Assembly (NCBI GenBank): GCA_947396885.1
Contig: OX377206.1
Coordinates: 87,851,960 to 87,915,959 of the forward strand
Origin: Heligmosomoides polygyrus polygyrus
Lineage: Eukaryota; Nematoda; Chromadorea; Rhabditida; Heligmosomidae
Length of the DNA stretch: 64,000 bases
Direction: 5' to 3'
Made by a program: the position numbers and the translations under genes
The notes under the pieces: generated by a model
Databases searched by the model: none
The model's input: only the letters and a program-made list of their open reading frames with translations
Told to the model about the DNA's origin: nothing
Part shown: positions 36,201 to 49,600 of the stretch, piece by piece
Position numbering within the stretch: the first letter of the stretch is position 1
Layout of the letters: the number at the start of each line of letters is the position of its first letter

Positions 36201-39200
36201 CGGATGTTTGAAAGGAAAAGTGGAAGCCGATCCACGAGAAACTGTACGTGAGATGGGTAGAAAACTTGGGCTCAGTCATACTACCATTTCGAGTCACCCA
36301 GATGTGATAGGCACGGTGAAAAAGGTGGATAATGGAGAGCCCCACGAACCAACTGAGGAACAGCAAAGGTGCTGCTCGTTCGCATGTCTTGCATCTGACC
36401 ATTAGAAAACTAAACCAGTTGAGGTATGAAGTTTTCCCATATCCCGCTTATTATACATCGGGCATATGCAGACCTGACGGCTTAAGTGGGAAATCTTTTC
36501 CAATGAAACAGATATCTATCGAAATTGCCTCAAAGTGTTTTGCTGGTTCTAGGGACTTAGATTTCTTCCGAAGTGGAACTAATGCTTCTGTATATCGTTG
36601 GCAGAAGTGCATTGATTGTAGCGGTTCTTACTTTGGTTAACCAACTTTTCAGCTGAGATATTACAACGTAAAGTTGTCGTCGAGAATCGGACAGAACTTA
36701 TGGGACAGCCTAACATATTCACGGACGTGTTTTCCGGTCTCCGCGTGTTTCAGCTTGATGACCAAGCCTTTCCTCCGAAAATGATACGTGAAACATGTCG
36801 ATACGCCCATTTCGGCTTCTCGCCGGAACATAGCGGCTTCGGCGGCGACGAAGATTGTTGGTGCATTCGGGAGCACATCCGATTTCTTTCGTGCCGCTCT
36901 CGGTCAGCACTGCTGTCGTCCGTCGTCGTTGTGTACGACGGACGGACGGACAGACGACACGCGGCGGGTGGGTGTGCATGGCGCGAATGCGACGCGAAGC
37001 GAATCTCCGGAAGTGAGCCAGCATCGGCGAAGGGATCCATTAACTCGTTTATGGGGCCGAGTCAGGCGTCATCTTCTTGAAACACCACCAAATCTGCGTC
37101 ATTGATCGGAAGACACGCACGGGGCTCGTCTTCTTCTACAGCTTCTTTGCCACCGAGCGCGACGAACGTCATCGTCTGTCGCGGCGGCGGCGCTTCTTCT
37201 TTGCCCCACGAAATCATCAGAAACGATGCACGAAAGTGGCGCCGAGTCTATGACAATCGGATGAAAATCAGAGGCCTGGCTAAGAACTCGTTTGTTTCAG
37301 TGTCGCAGCAAGATAATAATACCCTAGTAATCATATCCTAGTGGGCGCATATAGCACAGTCGGAGAAGGTGCCGGCTGTTGCGTGCTCCCGATGCCATCT
37401 TCTTGGTTTGGATTTCCCGCCCAGGCCAACCAAGCCTTCCATCCCTCCGGGGTCGGTGAATTGGTACCAGACTTGTCTGGGAAGGATAGTGCGCTGACTT
37501 GATCATCGGCTGGCCACCGCAAGTCATTGTATGGCCAAATACGCATTCAAGTCGCCTCCATGACATCCTGTAGAAGTAAAATGCGTGGCGCATCCCGAAA
37601 GGGACTCAATGACGCAGTCCTTTATCCTTCGTCCTTTAATTATACTTCACTTAGTAAAACTGACGAATTATTTAGAAGGTCTAGGATTTTTAATAAGATG
37701 GGATTGGTTGGTATGCAGCTTTACATTTATACATACGATTACTCGAACTTCTAAAAACTAAAAAATAAATGACGGCGCTAATCAGACCATATTGCATATG
37801 CCGCGCATTCCACTTCTCCAATTTGTTGGAGATAGTTTGAATACGCATTTGGCCTAAACAGTGACGATGAAAACACAGCGCTTTATCATTTCCAGACAAG
37901 CCTAATGACAATTCACCGACCCCGAAGGAATGGAAAGCTAGGTTGGCCTGGGTGGGAAGTCCGGACCAGGAAGCTGACATCGGGTGCACGTGACAGCCGG
38001 CACCTCCTCCGACTGCGCTATACGCGCCGATAAAAATACAATACGAGAAATAACGTCAAACACGTAGAAAAAGAGTCACTTAACTGTGTAAACAGGATTT
38101 ATGAAGCTTAACTACCTGCAAATTAACTTTAATAAAAGGGGCAGAGCGTTCTACCCCCTCGTCCCCTGGCCCGCCCACCCCCCCCCCCCAACCCCTGGGC
38201 TTGCTCGAGAGTCCAATGGCTGCCTTACGAGATAGTGGAGACGCAGACATTTACCACGCCTCTGTTTAAAGGGCGGGGAATAGAACGCCACTCCGCTTTA
38301 ATAAAATATTTTAAATAATAAAACAAAAACGGATAACAATTAACACCAACGTTTAGGAGATTGTTAGAAATAAAGGATAAAGGATAAAGGACGGCGTTAC
38401 TCAATCCCTTCTGGGATGCGCCACTTCTACGGGATGTCGTGGAGGCGACACGAATGCGTATTTGGCCATACAATGACTTGCGGTGGCCAGCCGATGAACA
38501 AGTCAGCGCTTTATCCTTCCCAGACAAGTCTGGTACCAATTCACCGACCCCGGAGGGATGGAAGGCTTGGTTGGCCTGGGCGGGAAATCCGAACCAGGAA
38601 CCTGGTATCGGGTGCACGCGGCAGTCGCGCCTCCTCCGACTGCGCTCCACGCGCCCATTGTTAGAAATACCTCCACCAAAGACACCTTTCAGGGTAATTT
38701 GCACTTATGAGCGACCCATATCTAGAACTATTTTCAGTCGTAACAAATTGCCTAAATAATACTCTTAAAACTTGTATACTCAATAAAGAATCCATTTTCA
38801 TGTGAGATGTATGGCCGTTGAAAGCCGCGTTATTTTGAACCCGCTCTTCATTCTTTGCTCTCCCATTCCCAGTGGACATGCGACGGCAGTTAGGGACTTG
38901 TTTTTCACAACAACTTGCTTCATATGGTGAGGGTGTGGATGAACTCACTGAACTATCAATCTTGCTGCTAGAATCCATGCACCATTTTGTTAGGTAAGAC
39001 TTCCTTTCAACCAAAATTCCACATTCAAGAACGGAAGCAAAAAAAGTGTGAAGTCCTTCTAGGAGCTTCCGTGCGTGAACCTATCATAATAGGGTTCAGT
39101 GGCTGTTTCACTTATTCGCGATCTGTGCCCGATTTCAGGGTTTTTGTCAACGGGTGACAAAATTCTGCCAGGAAACGTCGGGCTGTGGGATCAGATATGG

Positions 39201-40614
39201 GCGCTGAAATGGGTGAAGGTAAGTGCCCTATTTGTGCAAGAATTTCCATTACAATAAGGCTGTTGTACAAAAATGGAGATCCGACGGATGTTGCCAACTA
39301 CCGACCTATTTCCCTTCTGTCAACTATATATAAGATCCTCACGAAAGTGCTTAGTAACCGCTTGGAAAAACTTGTTGAAGCTCGTGCTATACTTCCATCA
39401 GAGCAGGCAGGTTTTCGAAAAAAGTTTTCCACAGTTGATCACATTCAAACACTGAACGAAATCATTGAAAAAACACGTGAATTCAACGTCTCAGCTTGTG
39501 TTATGTTCATCGACTTCAAAAAAGCTTTCGACAGCGTAGAGTTCCCGGCAATATGGTGTGCTCTTCATTCCTTCGGTATTGATAATAATATCGTCAAGGT
39601 AATTCAACTGCTTTATGCCAATGGAAGTGCGATGATAAAAGTTGGAGATCGTCTGGCGAAATTGGATATACAACGCGGAGTTCGTCAAGGTGACACGCTT
39701 TCCCCACTCCTCTTCGTACTTACTCTCCAATACGCACTGAACAATGTCAACTTTTCCAACAGGGGTATACAAGTAAATGGCAAGCTTCTATCCTACATGG
39801 CTTATGCCGACGATATAGTCCTGCTAGCGCGCTCCAGTGAGGAACTACAAACGATGGGTGCCGACTTGATGATGGAATCACAAAAAGTGGGACTGAGTAT
39901 AAATTTAAAGAAGACCAAATGGATGCAAATTTGGAGCTGCAGCCACTCTGCGATCAACAGTGAAGAACGAGTGGAATTGAATGGCGACACAATACAGCGC
40001 GTCAATGAGTATGTGTATCTCGGCCAACTGATTACAACACCAAGAAATCAACTGAAAGAAGTTCGGAGACGCATACATGCTGGCCGTGCAATATTCTACA
40101 AACATAGAAAGTTCCTCTGCTCAAACACTGTGGCGATTTCCCTTAAAAGAAAGCTCATCAACACTTGCATCCTTCCAGCGGTAATATACGGATGCGAGTC
40201 ATGGGCCTGGACTAAAGAAATTGCCATTAATTTACAGTCAGCTCAGCGACGTCTAGAGCGCGCTGTATTCGGTATTCGCCTGGCTGACAAAATAAAAGCG
40301 AAAGAGATAAGAAGAAGATCTGGCTTGAAGGACTGGATGATATCAGCACTGAGGCGTAATGGATATACGCCCATAAATTGTCACTGAATACGTGCACCTC
40401 CTGGGCTCGAGAAGCGACAAAGTGGCTGCCGTCTGGAAAAAGAAGTACGGGGCGACCGAGGACACGATGGCTCGACGATATAGCACGATATCGAGGACGA
40501 AAGGCAAAAGATGTGATCGACTGGGAATGGATGGTGAATGATGCAACCAAGAAATCTGCTGACCTCTTCGCAAGAAAGACTCGCGTATCTTTATGTCGTT
40601 GCGATGTAAGAGTA

Positions 40615-40661
<47 letters not shown>

Positions 40662-43600
40662 GGCTACCTAAGCTATGTATTCAGCTCAACGCAGAAGTGT
40701 TTGGAGGCGATCCTTCCAACATTCTCCTCATGGGATCAGGAAGTGGTGCAGCGTGCGCCTCGATCCTGGCATTATCCCCGAGAGCTGAAGGTATGTTGCA
40801 AATATTTTTGGACCTTTTGCTACTTATGCAGATCATGCCCAACCGGTGTAAGGGATGTGGCAAGACAGGCGATATCCAATCAAAGCACCCGCTGACTCCA
40901 GCGGCTAGCTAGTCACTTCATGTACCAGCAGAATGCGTGCCTGAACATAAAACCCCATATGTATCGAGATTTTGTTTGAATTTGAATTTTCATGACCTTT
41001 TTGGGTAGTTGGACAAACAGATGAATATTAGTACCGTCTTTTGGGCACAGTATTCCCTTTTGCCTCCATAAAAATCCGATAGGCTTCTGTTTATCTATAT
41101 GGAGGGTATCCTGCGAGACTGTCTGAAGACACTGCTTGAGTGACCCTAAACTACTTGCATGCGGCAATCATCGGCTACAGAAACTTCTCATCTCTGTTTA
41201 TTTTGAAGAGTAGGGGAAGGAATAAAGGACGCGTGTAGCGCAGTTGGAGGAGGTGCCTACTGTTGCGTGCACCAGATACCAGGTTCCTGGTTCGGATTTT
41301 CCGCCCAGGCCAACCAATCCCTCCATCCCTCCGGGGTCGACGGATTGGTACCAGGATAGAGCGCTGACTTGTTCATCCGCTAGCCACCGCAAGTCATTCT
41401 ATTGCCAAACACGCATTCAAATCGCCTCCACGACATCCCGTAGAAGTAGAATGCGTGGCGCATCCCAAATGGGATGGAATAACGCCGACCTGTATCCTTT
41501 TTATCCCTTTAGAAAAACGAAGATCATTTGCCCACCAGTAGTCGAAATTGCACTATGTACGTCTTCAGTGTTCTACTTTTCTCCTTATGGAAGCTCTAAA
41601 CGCCACTTGTCTAGAGTTGGAGGATGTAATAGTAGTCTTGTGTTGCTGTTCTTTAATTTTAGAAGTAGTTTTGATAGCGTAGAATCACAAAATATGTTCT
41701 CACTTATTTCCTAATCAAGGAGACCGTTTCCTTTAATCGCTTCGCAAATCTTGACGGGACCATGAGGTCATAAGTGCCATCATGATCTTAGCGTCCCTAT
41801 GAAAGCGCAGTCGGCGGAGGCGCCGGCTGTCGCATGCACTCCAATTCGAGGTTCCTAGTTCATGTCCCGTCCAGACCAATCAGTCCTTCTGTCTACCCGT
41901 GGTCAGCACCAAACTTATCTGAGAAGGATAAAACACTGTATTTTCTGTCCTGGACATGGAGTAGGGCAGATACGTATACGATTCAGATCTTCTTCGCGAT
42001 ATCCAACAGAAACAACCCCTCCCCCCACAAAAAGGCTGTCGTTTACAGTTTACATATTATCCCTTATTCCGTTATTTCAAGTTTTTCTTTCAGTGAATTA
42101 CCCCATCTAACTATACTAAAGGGCTTCGCTTTCGTGAGACATGGCTTTCCCATCAGATAATAAGAGACTCGTAAAAACACTGATGATCCCTAACAACTCA
42201 TAGCTATAAATCTTTCAAATCCAATCAGTTCTAGGTAAAATAATACAAAAATTTCACTGCTCTTAGGGCTTTTCCACAAAGTGCTGCTGATGTCTGGCTC
42301 AGCACTACAGCCTGGTGTAGTGAGAGATACGGCCATCAATGCAACTTGGGCTCTGAACGAGAAAATGCAGTGCAGGTCGGTGAAAAGTAGTCCCAAAGAA
42401 AAGCTGAAGAATAACACCTTAAATAATTCAAGTATTGCAGGTCTTTCAACTCTTCAGAGCTTCTGGATTGTTTCAGAAAGAGAATGAGGGAAGAGATCCT
42501 CGACTACAAGGTATGCCCTAATTTTCTATCATTAAGAAGTTTGTAGGCATTTGAAAGCATTCCTCCGCGGTGTCTCGAAGAAGTAGGGTGCATGGCACAG
42601 TCCACAAGGATAGAGCCGATATTGGAATGGGTAGAGCCGACATAAGCTCTTTTTCCTCCAAGCAAGCGTCGCTATGTTACCGAATCAACGAAACTTAACT
42701 AATCAACGAAGACCCGTGAGATCGACCAATATCGATTTGTCCATTCTCCCTTCCCGAGCGTCCATCTCAGAGAGAAAACTGAAAAAAGGAAAGCGTCGAT
42801 CGAAATCGATCGAATGTTCAACGTTATGGGAAAAGCTACATATGAACTATGTCCAGCCAGCGCCCAACGGTCAATAGTTCTGCGACGACGCTCAGACAGA
42901 CGAACAGACTGATGGACTCGTAATTTCGCATATGATCGAACTCCAAAATGTTCTGTAACACGCCCGATATTATTCAGCAAGGAACGGTTGCATTTCATCT
43001 TCAGATGTATTTATTGCAGTGAATGTTTTTAGCAAAATAACTTTCGGACTCAAGTTCTCAAAAAAATTAAATTTTGAAACTTTGGGAATTAATTACTGTA
43101 GAAAAGTAGACTTTTTGCAGCGTCTGAATTGGGATGACTATCAGGAGTTCGTTCCGGTGGTCGACGGAGCCGGGGGTGTTATTCCTGACGTGCCTGAGGA
43201 TCTGGCGAAGCATCGAAGAAAAATGCCGATGATGATTGGAACTACACGCGACGAGAGCTCCTTGAGGATTCGTGAGTTTACGGAATACACTGGATTTCTG
43301 ACGGTTTTCAACCTGTTGTTCCCTTGCAGTGATACTGAACGAGAAGAACGTCAACTTCAGCGCGTTGAGCAGTCCAGTGGCCGAAAAGCTCGCCGACAAT
43401 CTCACCATGGGCTATAAGCAGTTTCAGAATCATCGTCTCATTGCCGAAGGTTGTAAAGCTCAGTATGTCTGGACGAAGGTGGATCCATCCATGTCTGAGA
43501 GCATTCTCTTCGACTCTGTTCTCAAGGTAATGCAGGCCTAATTTTCAGAATTGTATGATTATGAAAAGATCATCATTTATTCTCGTTTCCTAAAAGAACC

Positions 43601-46600
43601 GAATTCCAGATGTACTCCCACTTCTGGTACGACGCTCCTGCTTCTCGTCTGGCAACCTACTATGTGAAGCAGAACGCGCCAGTTTTTCTTTACTCCTTCG
43701 ACCACGTCAGCGAGAATTTCTACGACACTGACCGTGAGTTTCTGGCTAGAGAGGGTTCTTTTGAGGTGATGACGTCCTAAATCTATTGTGATTGCTCTTG
43801 ATTTTCGACAGATCCGATCTGCTCGAATTCGAGAGAAATCCTGTGCCTTGAGATCTGTTGTTACTGTTGTCACGTGTTTCGCTCTTCCAATTCCGTTACC
43901 ACACGCACGTACTCTTTAAAAACCGATCGCGGCATATTAGAAAAACGAGAGCAAACTTCCGCACCACATCCACTTCCGTCAGTGTGAAAATAGCGGAGCT
44001 GCACGACGCACGAGACGCAGTCATTCCAATCATTTTCATTTGCTTAATACTAAGGCCAGACGATCAGCGACGTAGTGACCGTCAAACGTATGAAGAGGGG
44101 AGTCGCTCCAAATCTCTGAAACACATCATCTCACCACGGAGCTTGTTCAGGACCCGGGCCGGACTCCTGCGGGCGCGTGGAGCACAGTAGGAAGCGGCAC
44201 CGGCTGTCGCCTGCACCCAATACCAGGTTCCTGGTTCGGATTTCCTGCCCAGGCCAACCAAGCCTTTCATCCCTCCGGGGTTGGTGAATTGGTACCAGAC
44301 TTGTCTGGGAAGGATAAAGCACTGCCTTGTACATCGGCTGGCCAGCAAGTCATTGTATTCAACACCTCCGCGGCATCCCGTAGAGGTAGAATGCGTGGCG
44401 CATCCCAAAGCGGATTGAATAACGCCGTCCTTTATCCTTTATCCTTTATTGGTTCTCCCTTATTCGTTCCCTCTTTCTGTTCCCTATTTAGTAGTCCCGG
44501 CTTGGTCCCTTTCCTTTTCCCCTAAGATCTCCCTTCTCAATGTCTACCTCTAGATCTCCTTCCTAGCCCTCCCTCCAACCACGCTCATGGTACGATGTCG
44601 ACGATACGTCTTCTGAATTTGAACGGCCTTTGTGCGAGGTTGGTGACACGTCTTCTGAAATTCAACGCCTGCTACAGGACGTTGGTGACAAGTATTCTGA
44701 ATCCGTAGGCTCAATGCATGACGTAAGTGACACGTCTTCTGAACCCGTACGCCTGTTGAGCGACGCCTATGAAAGGGTTCAGACGAACGGACGGACGAAC
44801 GGACAGACGGGCGGACAGACGACAGATGGACAGGCGGACAACAGCTAGCTGTTTGGTATATAGTAGGGTATACAGCGGGAATAAAGCGGGAATGTCATAC
44901 ACCTTGTTTGGAATACTTCATGTGCTCATCTTGAAGCTTATATCGTGAAACCTTTACTAAAAGACACTTCTAGAAAAAAAAACGAGATGAAGAAAAACAT
45001 CGCCATGATGGTATAGGTATCTATTTTATTATTGCTATTTTACAGGGTATCTACAAGGTATAGTCTGCTGGTTTTTTCGTCATAGGAACGATAACAGATA
45101 TTCCGATATTATTTTTATTTGTAAAATACCAAATTACGTTGGATCATCATCAGTTAAGATAATGTTCGAAATAATCTTCACGAATGAATGCAGGCTTGGA
45201 ATCGCTTTCAGACCACATCTATTATGGGCCGAAGGTAGTAGACATCGATCTTCTGGCATTCTAGGGCACCCCTCAAACTGTTTACGATTCGAAAGGAGTT
45301 GGACGAGACCCTTTACTTAAATGGCTATAAACTGAAATTCCTTTGGGTTTAGATCCGGCGAGTCTAGGGGCCAGGAGAGCATCTCCTTGAAGCGATGATC
45401 TAATCTGCGGTTCGATCCGGAAGTTTGGAGATTTGAGTGGCCATAAAACAGTTAAAATAAATGAAAAATCAAAATAGAGCCACCGTTCTGGTTAAATACA
45501 GCTGATAAATGCGCCGATAGATTATTTTGGAAATTTTAAATAATTTTAAGTAGCCTTCAGTAGGCTTTTGGGAGGATGCGCCGGATCTCGTGCGCACGAG
45601 TCGATTCGACCCATCGCCCTTCGGTGGTTTCCGAAACCAAATCTTCCATCCGTCAGGGTCGGCGAATCGGTACTATTCCCGTGTTCGAAGGATAACACAC
45701 TGACTTGTCCCTCTGTTGGCCACTGCAAGTCAATGTGTTGGCCGAATACGTATCGAAACTGCTTCCGCGATATCCCGTAGAAGCAGAGTGCATGGCGCAT
45801 CCCAGCGATGAGTTGGTTAACCCCGAACTTTATCATTTATCCTCACCTTGAATTCTCTACCGAAGAAATATAAAATAATAGAATATAATGTTAGGAATAT
45901 TAAAGGATAAAGGACGGCGTTATTCAATCCTGTTTGGGATGCGCCACGCATTCTACTTCTACGTGATGTCATGGAGGCCTGTTTAATGCGTATTTGGCCA
46001 TACAATGACTTGCGGTGGCCAGCCGATGATCAAGTCAGCGCTGTATCCTTCCCAGACAACTCTTGTACCAATTCACCGACCCCGGAGGGATGGAAGGCTT
46101 GGTTGGCCTAGGCGGGAAGTCCGAACCAGGAACCTGGAATCGGGTGCACGCGACAGTCGACGCCTCCTCCGACTGCGCTACACGCGCCCATAAGCATATT
46201 AAAAACAAATATTATTAAAATGAAATAGCATAACGAACATAAAACAGCAAAACTGAAATAAATCGAAAAAAAAATAATCAAGTACATGTAAGTGTAGATA
46301 TGTGGTGTGAAGTGGATCACCACTTGTCTCCACCTACACTCGTACGTCCTGTTTAGGAGCGTTTCATGGTGCCGACAAGTTGCATCTGTTCAACATCACT
46401 CCTCGGTTTCTCATCAGAAGAAGAGATCGAAACTGGCAACTGGATCAAAGAGTCGTCGAGATTTTCGCTGAGCTCATAGTGAATTTCGCTCGTCACGGGT
46501 TGGTCATACATATGTATTCTATAGCGAATACTTCCTATTATTTGTTGATTTCCTGAAGTTAAATCGTATGGCCTTCAGCGTTTGAATTCATTCTCTTGCA

Positions 46601-49600
46601 GCCAACCAACACCGGAAAGCTCGGGTTTCGCCTTCAACTGGACGTCCACCAATGCACAGGAACTGAACTACTTGTCAATAACAGACAGTCCTACAATGGA
46701 AGTGAGTTGCGTTCTTTTTTTTGGACCCTGACACACCAGAGGTCAGTCACTTCTCCCATAAGGCGCTGAGGAAGGGCATGCGATGTTCGGGCAGTGACGA
46801 TGCTTTTTTCCTCGCCTGCATCACAATGGAATTTTACTCCAAACACGATGCCTTGCATGCACTTTATCGCGCCCAAGAACACACAGACACCCTGTCTGCC
46901 AGTGGAACACACGACGTACTTTTCAGTTTTCAAACGAATGCTTAGATGACGTGCAGTGAAGTAATCTGTATGATCCCTGAATGTATAGTCCATATCCTAA
47001 TTAGGTTACTCCAGGCTATGTGACCGTTTTGGTTTGAGCAATTCGCTTCATTGCACTCTATTGTGTCGTATTTCAAAAATTATAGTTGTCATACATAGCT
47101 ATAATTTTTGCAAGAAAGGGATATTCAAGTTTGTGCGTATACGCAATTTTCGAGCCTCTCCTAGTCGGGAGGGACACCTTGAAGTGTCACCTATGTACAT
47201 CATCCCATGTTATGCAACCACATCCCCTAAATTTAAATAAACACCATGGAACGACTCCTAGAGGTCTCGTAAAAGCTTACGGAATGGATTGGAGACGCGA
47301 TTCACAAGGTGCATCCCCCGATTGGGATAGATCCCAATTTTGCCGTCAAACTGGACACTGCTTTAAATAAATTTGATGCTTCTAAAAACAAAGGGAACGT
47401 CTTCAAATTCAAAGCAGATTCTTACAGGTTAAACTAAAGACTTACCCAGATCGTTAAAAAAAGAAAAAATTAAAAAGAAAGAAGAAGAGGGAAGAAAAGA
47501 AAAATATAATAGAAAAAGATAGTAGAAGCAAAGTAAATTTTTGTCTCAAGATGAATACTTTATGACTTTCCCTAATTTTTTTTTAGTTTAGCTGGTCAAA
47601 TGAGGGCAGTGATTTTGTATTTTTTTCGAGAAAAGTATTAAATTAAAATTTACTTTTAAGCGCAACAAGGCAGCAATCATCGAGTGAAATAAAAGAAGAG
47701 ATTGTACCATGCACTCGATTAGCTTGTTTCGATTTTTATTATTTTTTATATTTTTTATAATTTTATTTCATCAAAAGCATCTACTGCAGCACCAAGCTTT
47801 CCCGCATCCCGTAGAAGCAGAATGCCTGGAGCATCCCAAACGGAATTGAGTATCGCGGTCTTTTTCCTCTATGCTTAGGAATACGGGATGGGCACTAAAT
47901 CCAAATTGAGTTCAATCCAATAAATATTGCACACGTCTACGCTATAGTTGTGTCCAAATGGATATTCGATCATTCGAATTCGAAGAACGCTTGAATGCGA
48001 ATATTCGAAATCGGATATTCGCATTCTAGCGTTCGAAAAAACGCGATTTTCGAATTTATTTGCATTCGAATGCTCGAAAAACCGCGATTTTTGAATGTAT
48101 TCGAATTCGAATGTTCGAAAATAATCGTCCCTATTCGAATATATTCGGTTATTCGACATTTTTGGAACAACACTACAGTCTAGTTTAGTCCTGATAAGGT
48201 GCACGCCCTAATTAGGAAATTGTTCTTGCTCACAGTCTTTCATACAACGATCTTTTGAAAATTAGGCTAATTTAAAATGCAGAGAGGTCACTAAATCCAA
48301 AAGAATTATTCAGCGGAATATTTTTGAAGGGGTTGCTATAGCTGTTCACTGCTCTGCTGGTGTTCACTCTAAAAAACAATGACCGAAAAACGCTGCGACA
48401 ACCCTGACCTCCTCGATGAAGTTTGTGAATTTCTATTAGGTGGTCCCATAAGTCCGTGCAGTTTTTTAAACGATTCATTGCAAATTTCGCCAACGGTCTC
48501 TTGCATAGCGCTGCATAGAATTCGAAAGAGAATGATTTGCTCTATCAAAACTTGTATTGCTTTTCTTTTTTCATCATGAATTTTGTCAAGTGGTCATGTG
48601 CGGAAGTTGCTTCTCTCCGCTAGGTTTGGAATTTTTGCGCAGTTTTTTAAAGCACATGGAAGGCAATGTTCTGTACTACAAGAATATGTGTTGGTCCTAT
48701 TTTCTCAATTGTCCTTTATTGATTTTTAGGCCATCAAATTGGGAATTCCGACTTTTCCGCCCGAATTTTTACCAAAACTCCGCTTCTGTGGTTGAACTTT
48801 TTTGCATGGTGTTATATGTCGTTTGGAAGAGGATGTCCTGCTCAGTTAGAATTTGTGTCGCGTTTATTTGCTCACGCTGATTTCTGTCGAATATCAACAA
48901 CTGAAGAAGGAGAAGGAGTTGTTGGTGACGACGAATTTTCTCTTTTTGGCGATTTGTTGGTATTCAATAGAAATCAATAAACGCAACACATATTCTTATA
49001 GAGCAAGACATTCTCTTTTGAATGACATATGACACCAGCCCAAAAAGTCCAACCACAGAGCAGGAGCTGTCGGCAAAAACAACCATCCTCCTTCGGACGT
49101 CCTAATTTGATGACCTAAAAATCAATAAAGGACAAAGGAGGAATAAAGGAGCAAATAGCACTAACACACATTCTTGTAGTACAAAACATTGCCTTCCAAA
49201 TGCTATAAAAAACTGCGCAAGAAATTGCAAACCTAAGCGGAGAGAACAAGTGCGCAAATGGCTACTTTTTCACTTTTCACTTCAACGACCTAAAAATGAC
49301 GAAATTCAGGATGAAAAAAAGAAACGCAATACATGATCTGATAGAGAAAATCATTCTCTTTCGAATTCTGTGCAGCGCTATGCAAGAGACCGCCGGCGAA
49401 ATTTGCAGTGAATCGTTGAAAAAAAAACAGCAGGGACTTATGGGACAACCTAATAAATAGACGCCGTCATCTGAGCGCGTTGTAGTGCTGTCGCAGAAGG
49501 CGATAGCTGCCATATGTACTCCAACAGTCAGTCGTGGTTCATAGTTCGAGTGTCGCCTGAGCCAGCCAATCTTTCTATCCCGGTGAGGTTGATGTGTTAC

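Larger units (their letters stand above)
39219..40684. other. Intron 5, almost wholly a LINE insertion
   Basis: GTAAGT donor at 39219 and TTCAG acceptor ending 40684. Without the LINE (39262-40656 plus one target copy) the intron would be only about 60 bp, the typical nematode size. Confidence 0.75.
43734..46356. other. Intron 11
   Basis: 2.6 kb, GTGAGT donor, TTTAG acceptor. Contains three SINEs, a 42-bp minisatellite and a Tc-like transposase relic, each listed separately. Confidence 0.6.

Noticed and set aside
36700..37105. Several ~100-codon frames in the GC-rich patch
   Set aside because: Open in four frames at once because of GC content; no domain recognised.
38416..38664. A peptide of the type DLRWPADEQVSALSFPDKSG repeated many times across the window, looking like a conserved protein family
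   Set aside because: Every occurrence lies inside a SINE copy; it is the body of the repeat read in one frame, with no start context or exon structure.
42561..42610. Possible SINE 3' fragment
   Set aside because: Only about 50 bp with weak similarity (GAAGAAGTAGGGTGCATGGC); below what I can support as a feature.
44590..44772. Regular 42-bp spacing considered as a CRISPR array
   Set aside because: The repeats are contiguous and degenerate without unique spacers, and the genome is eukaryotic.
44630..44848. 72-aa frame with a 14-residue repeat
   Set aside because: The 42-bp unit is divisible by three, so any frame without a stop stays open. It sits in an intron without splice sites that fit.
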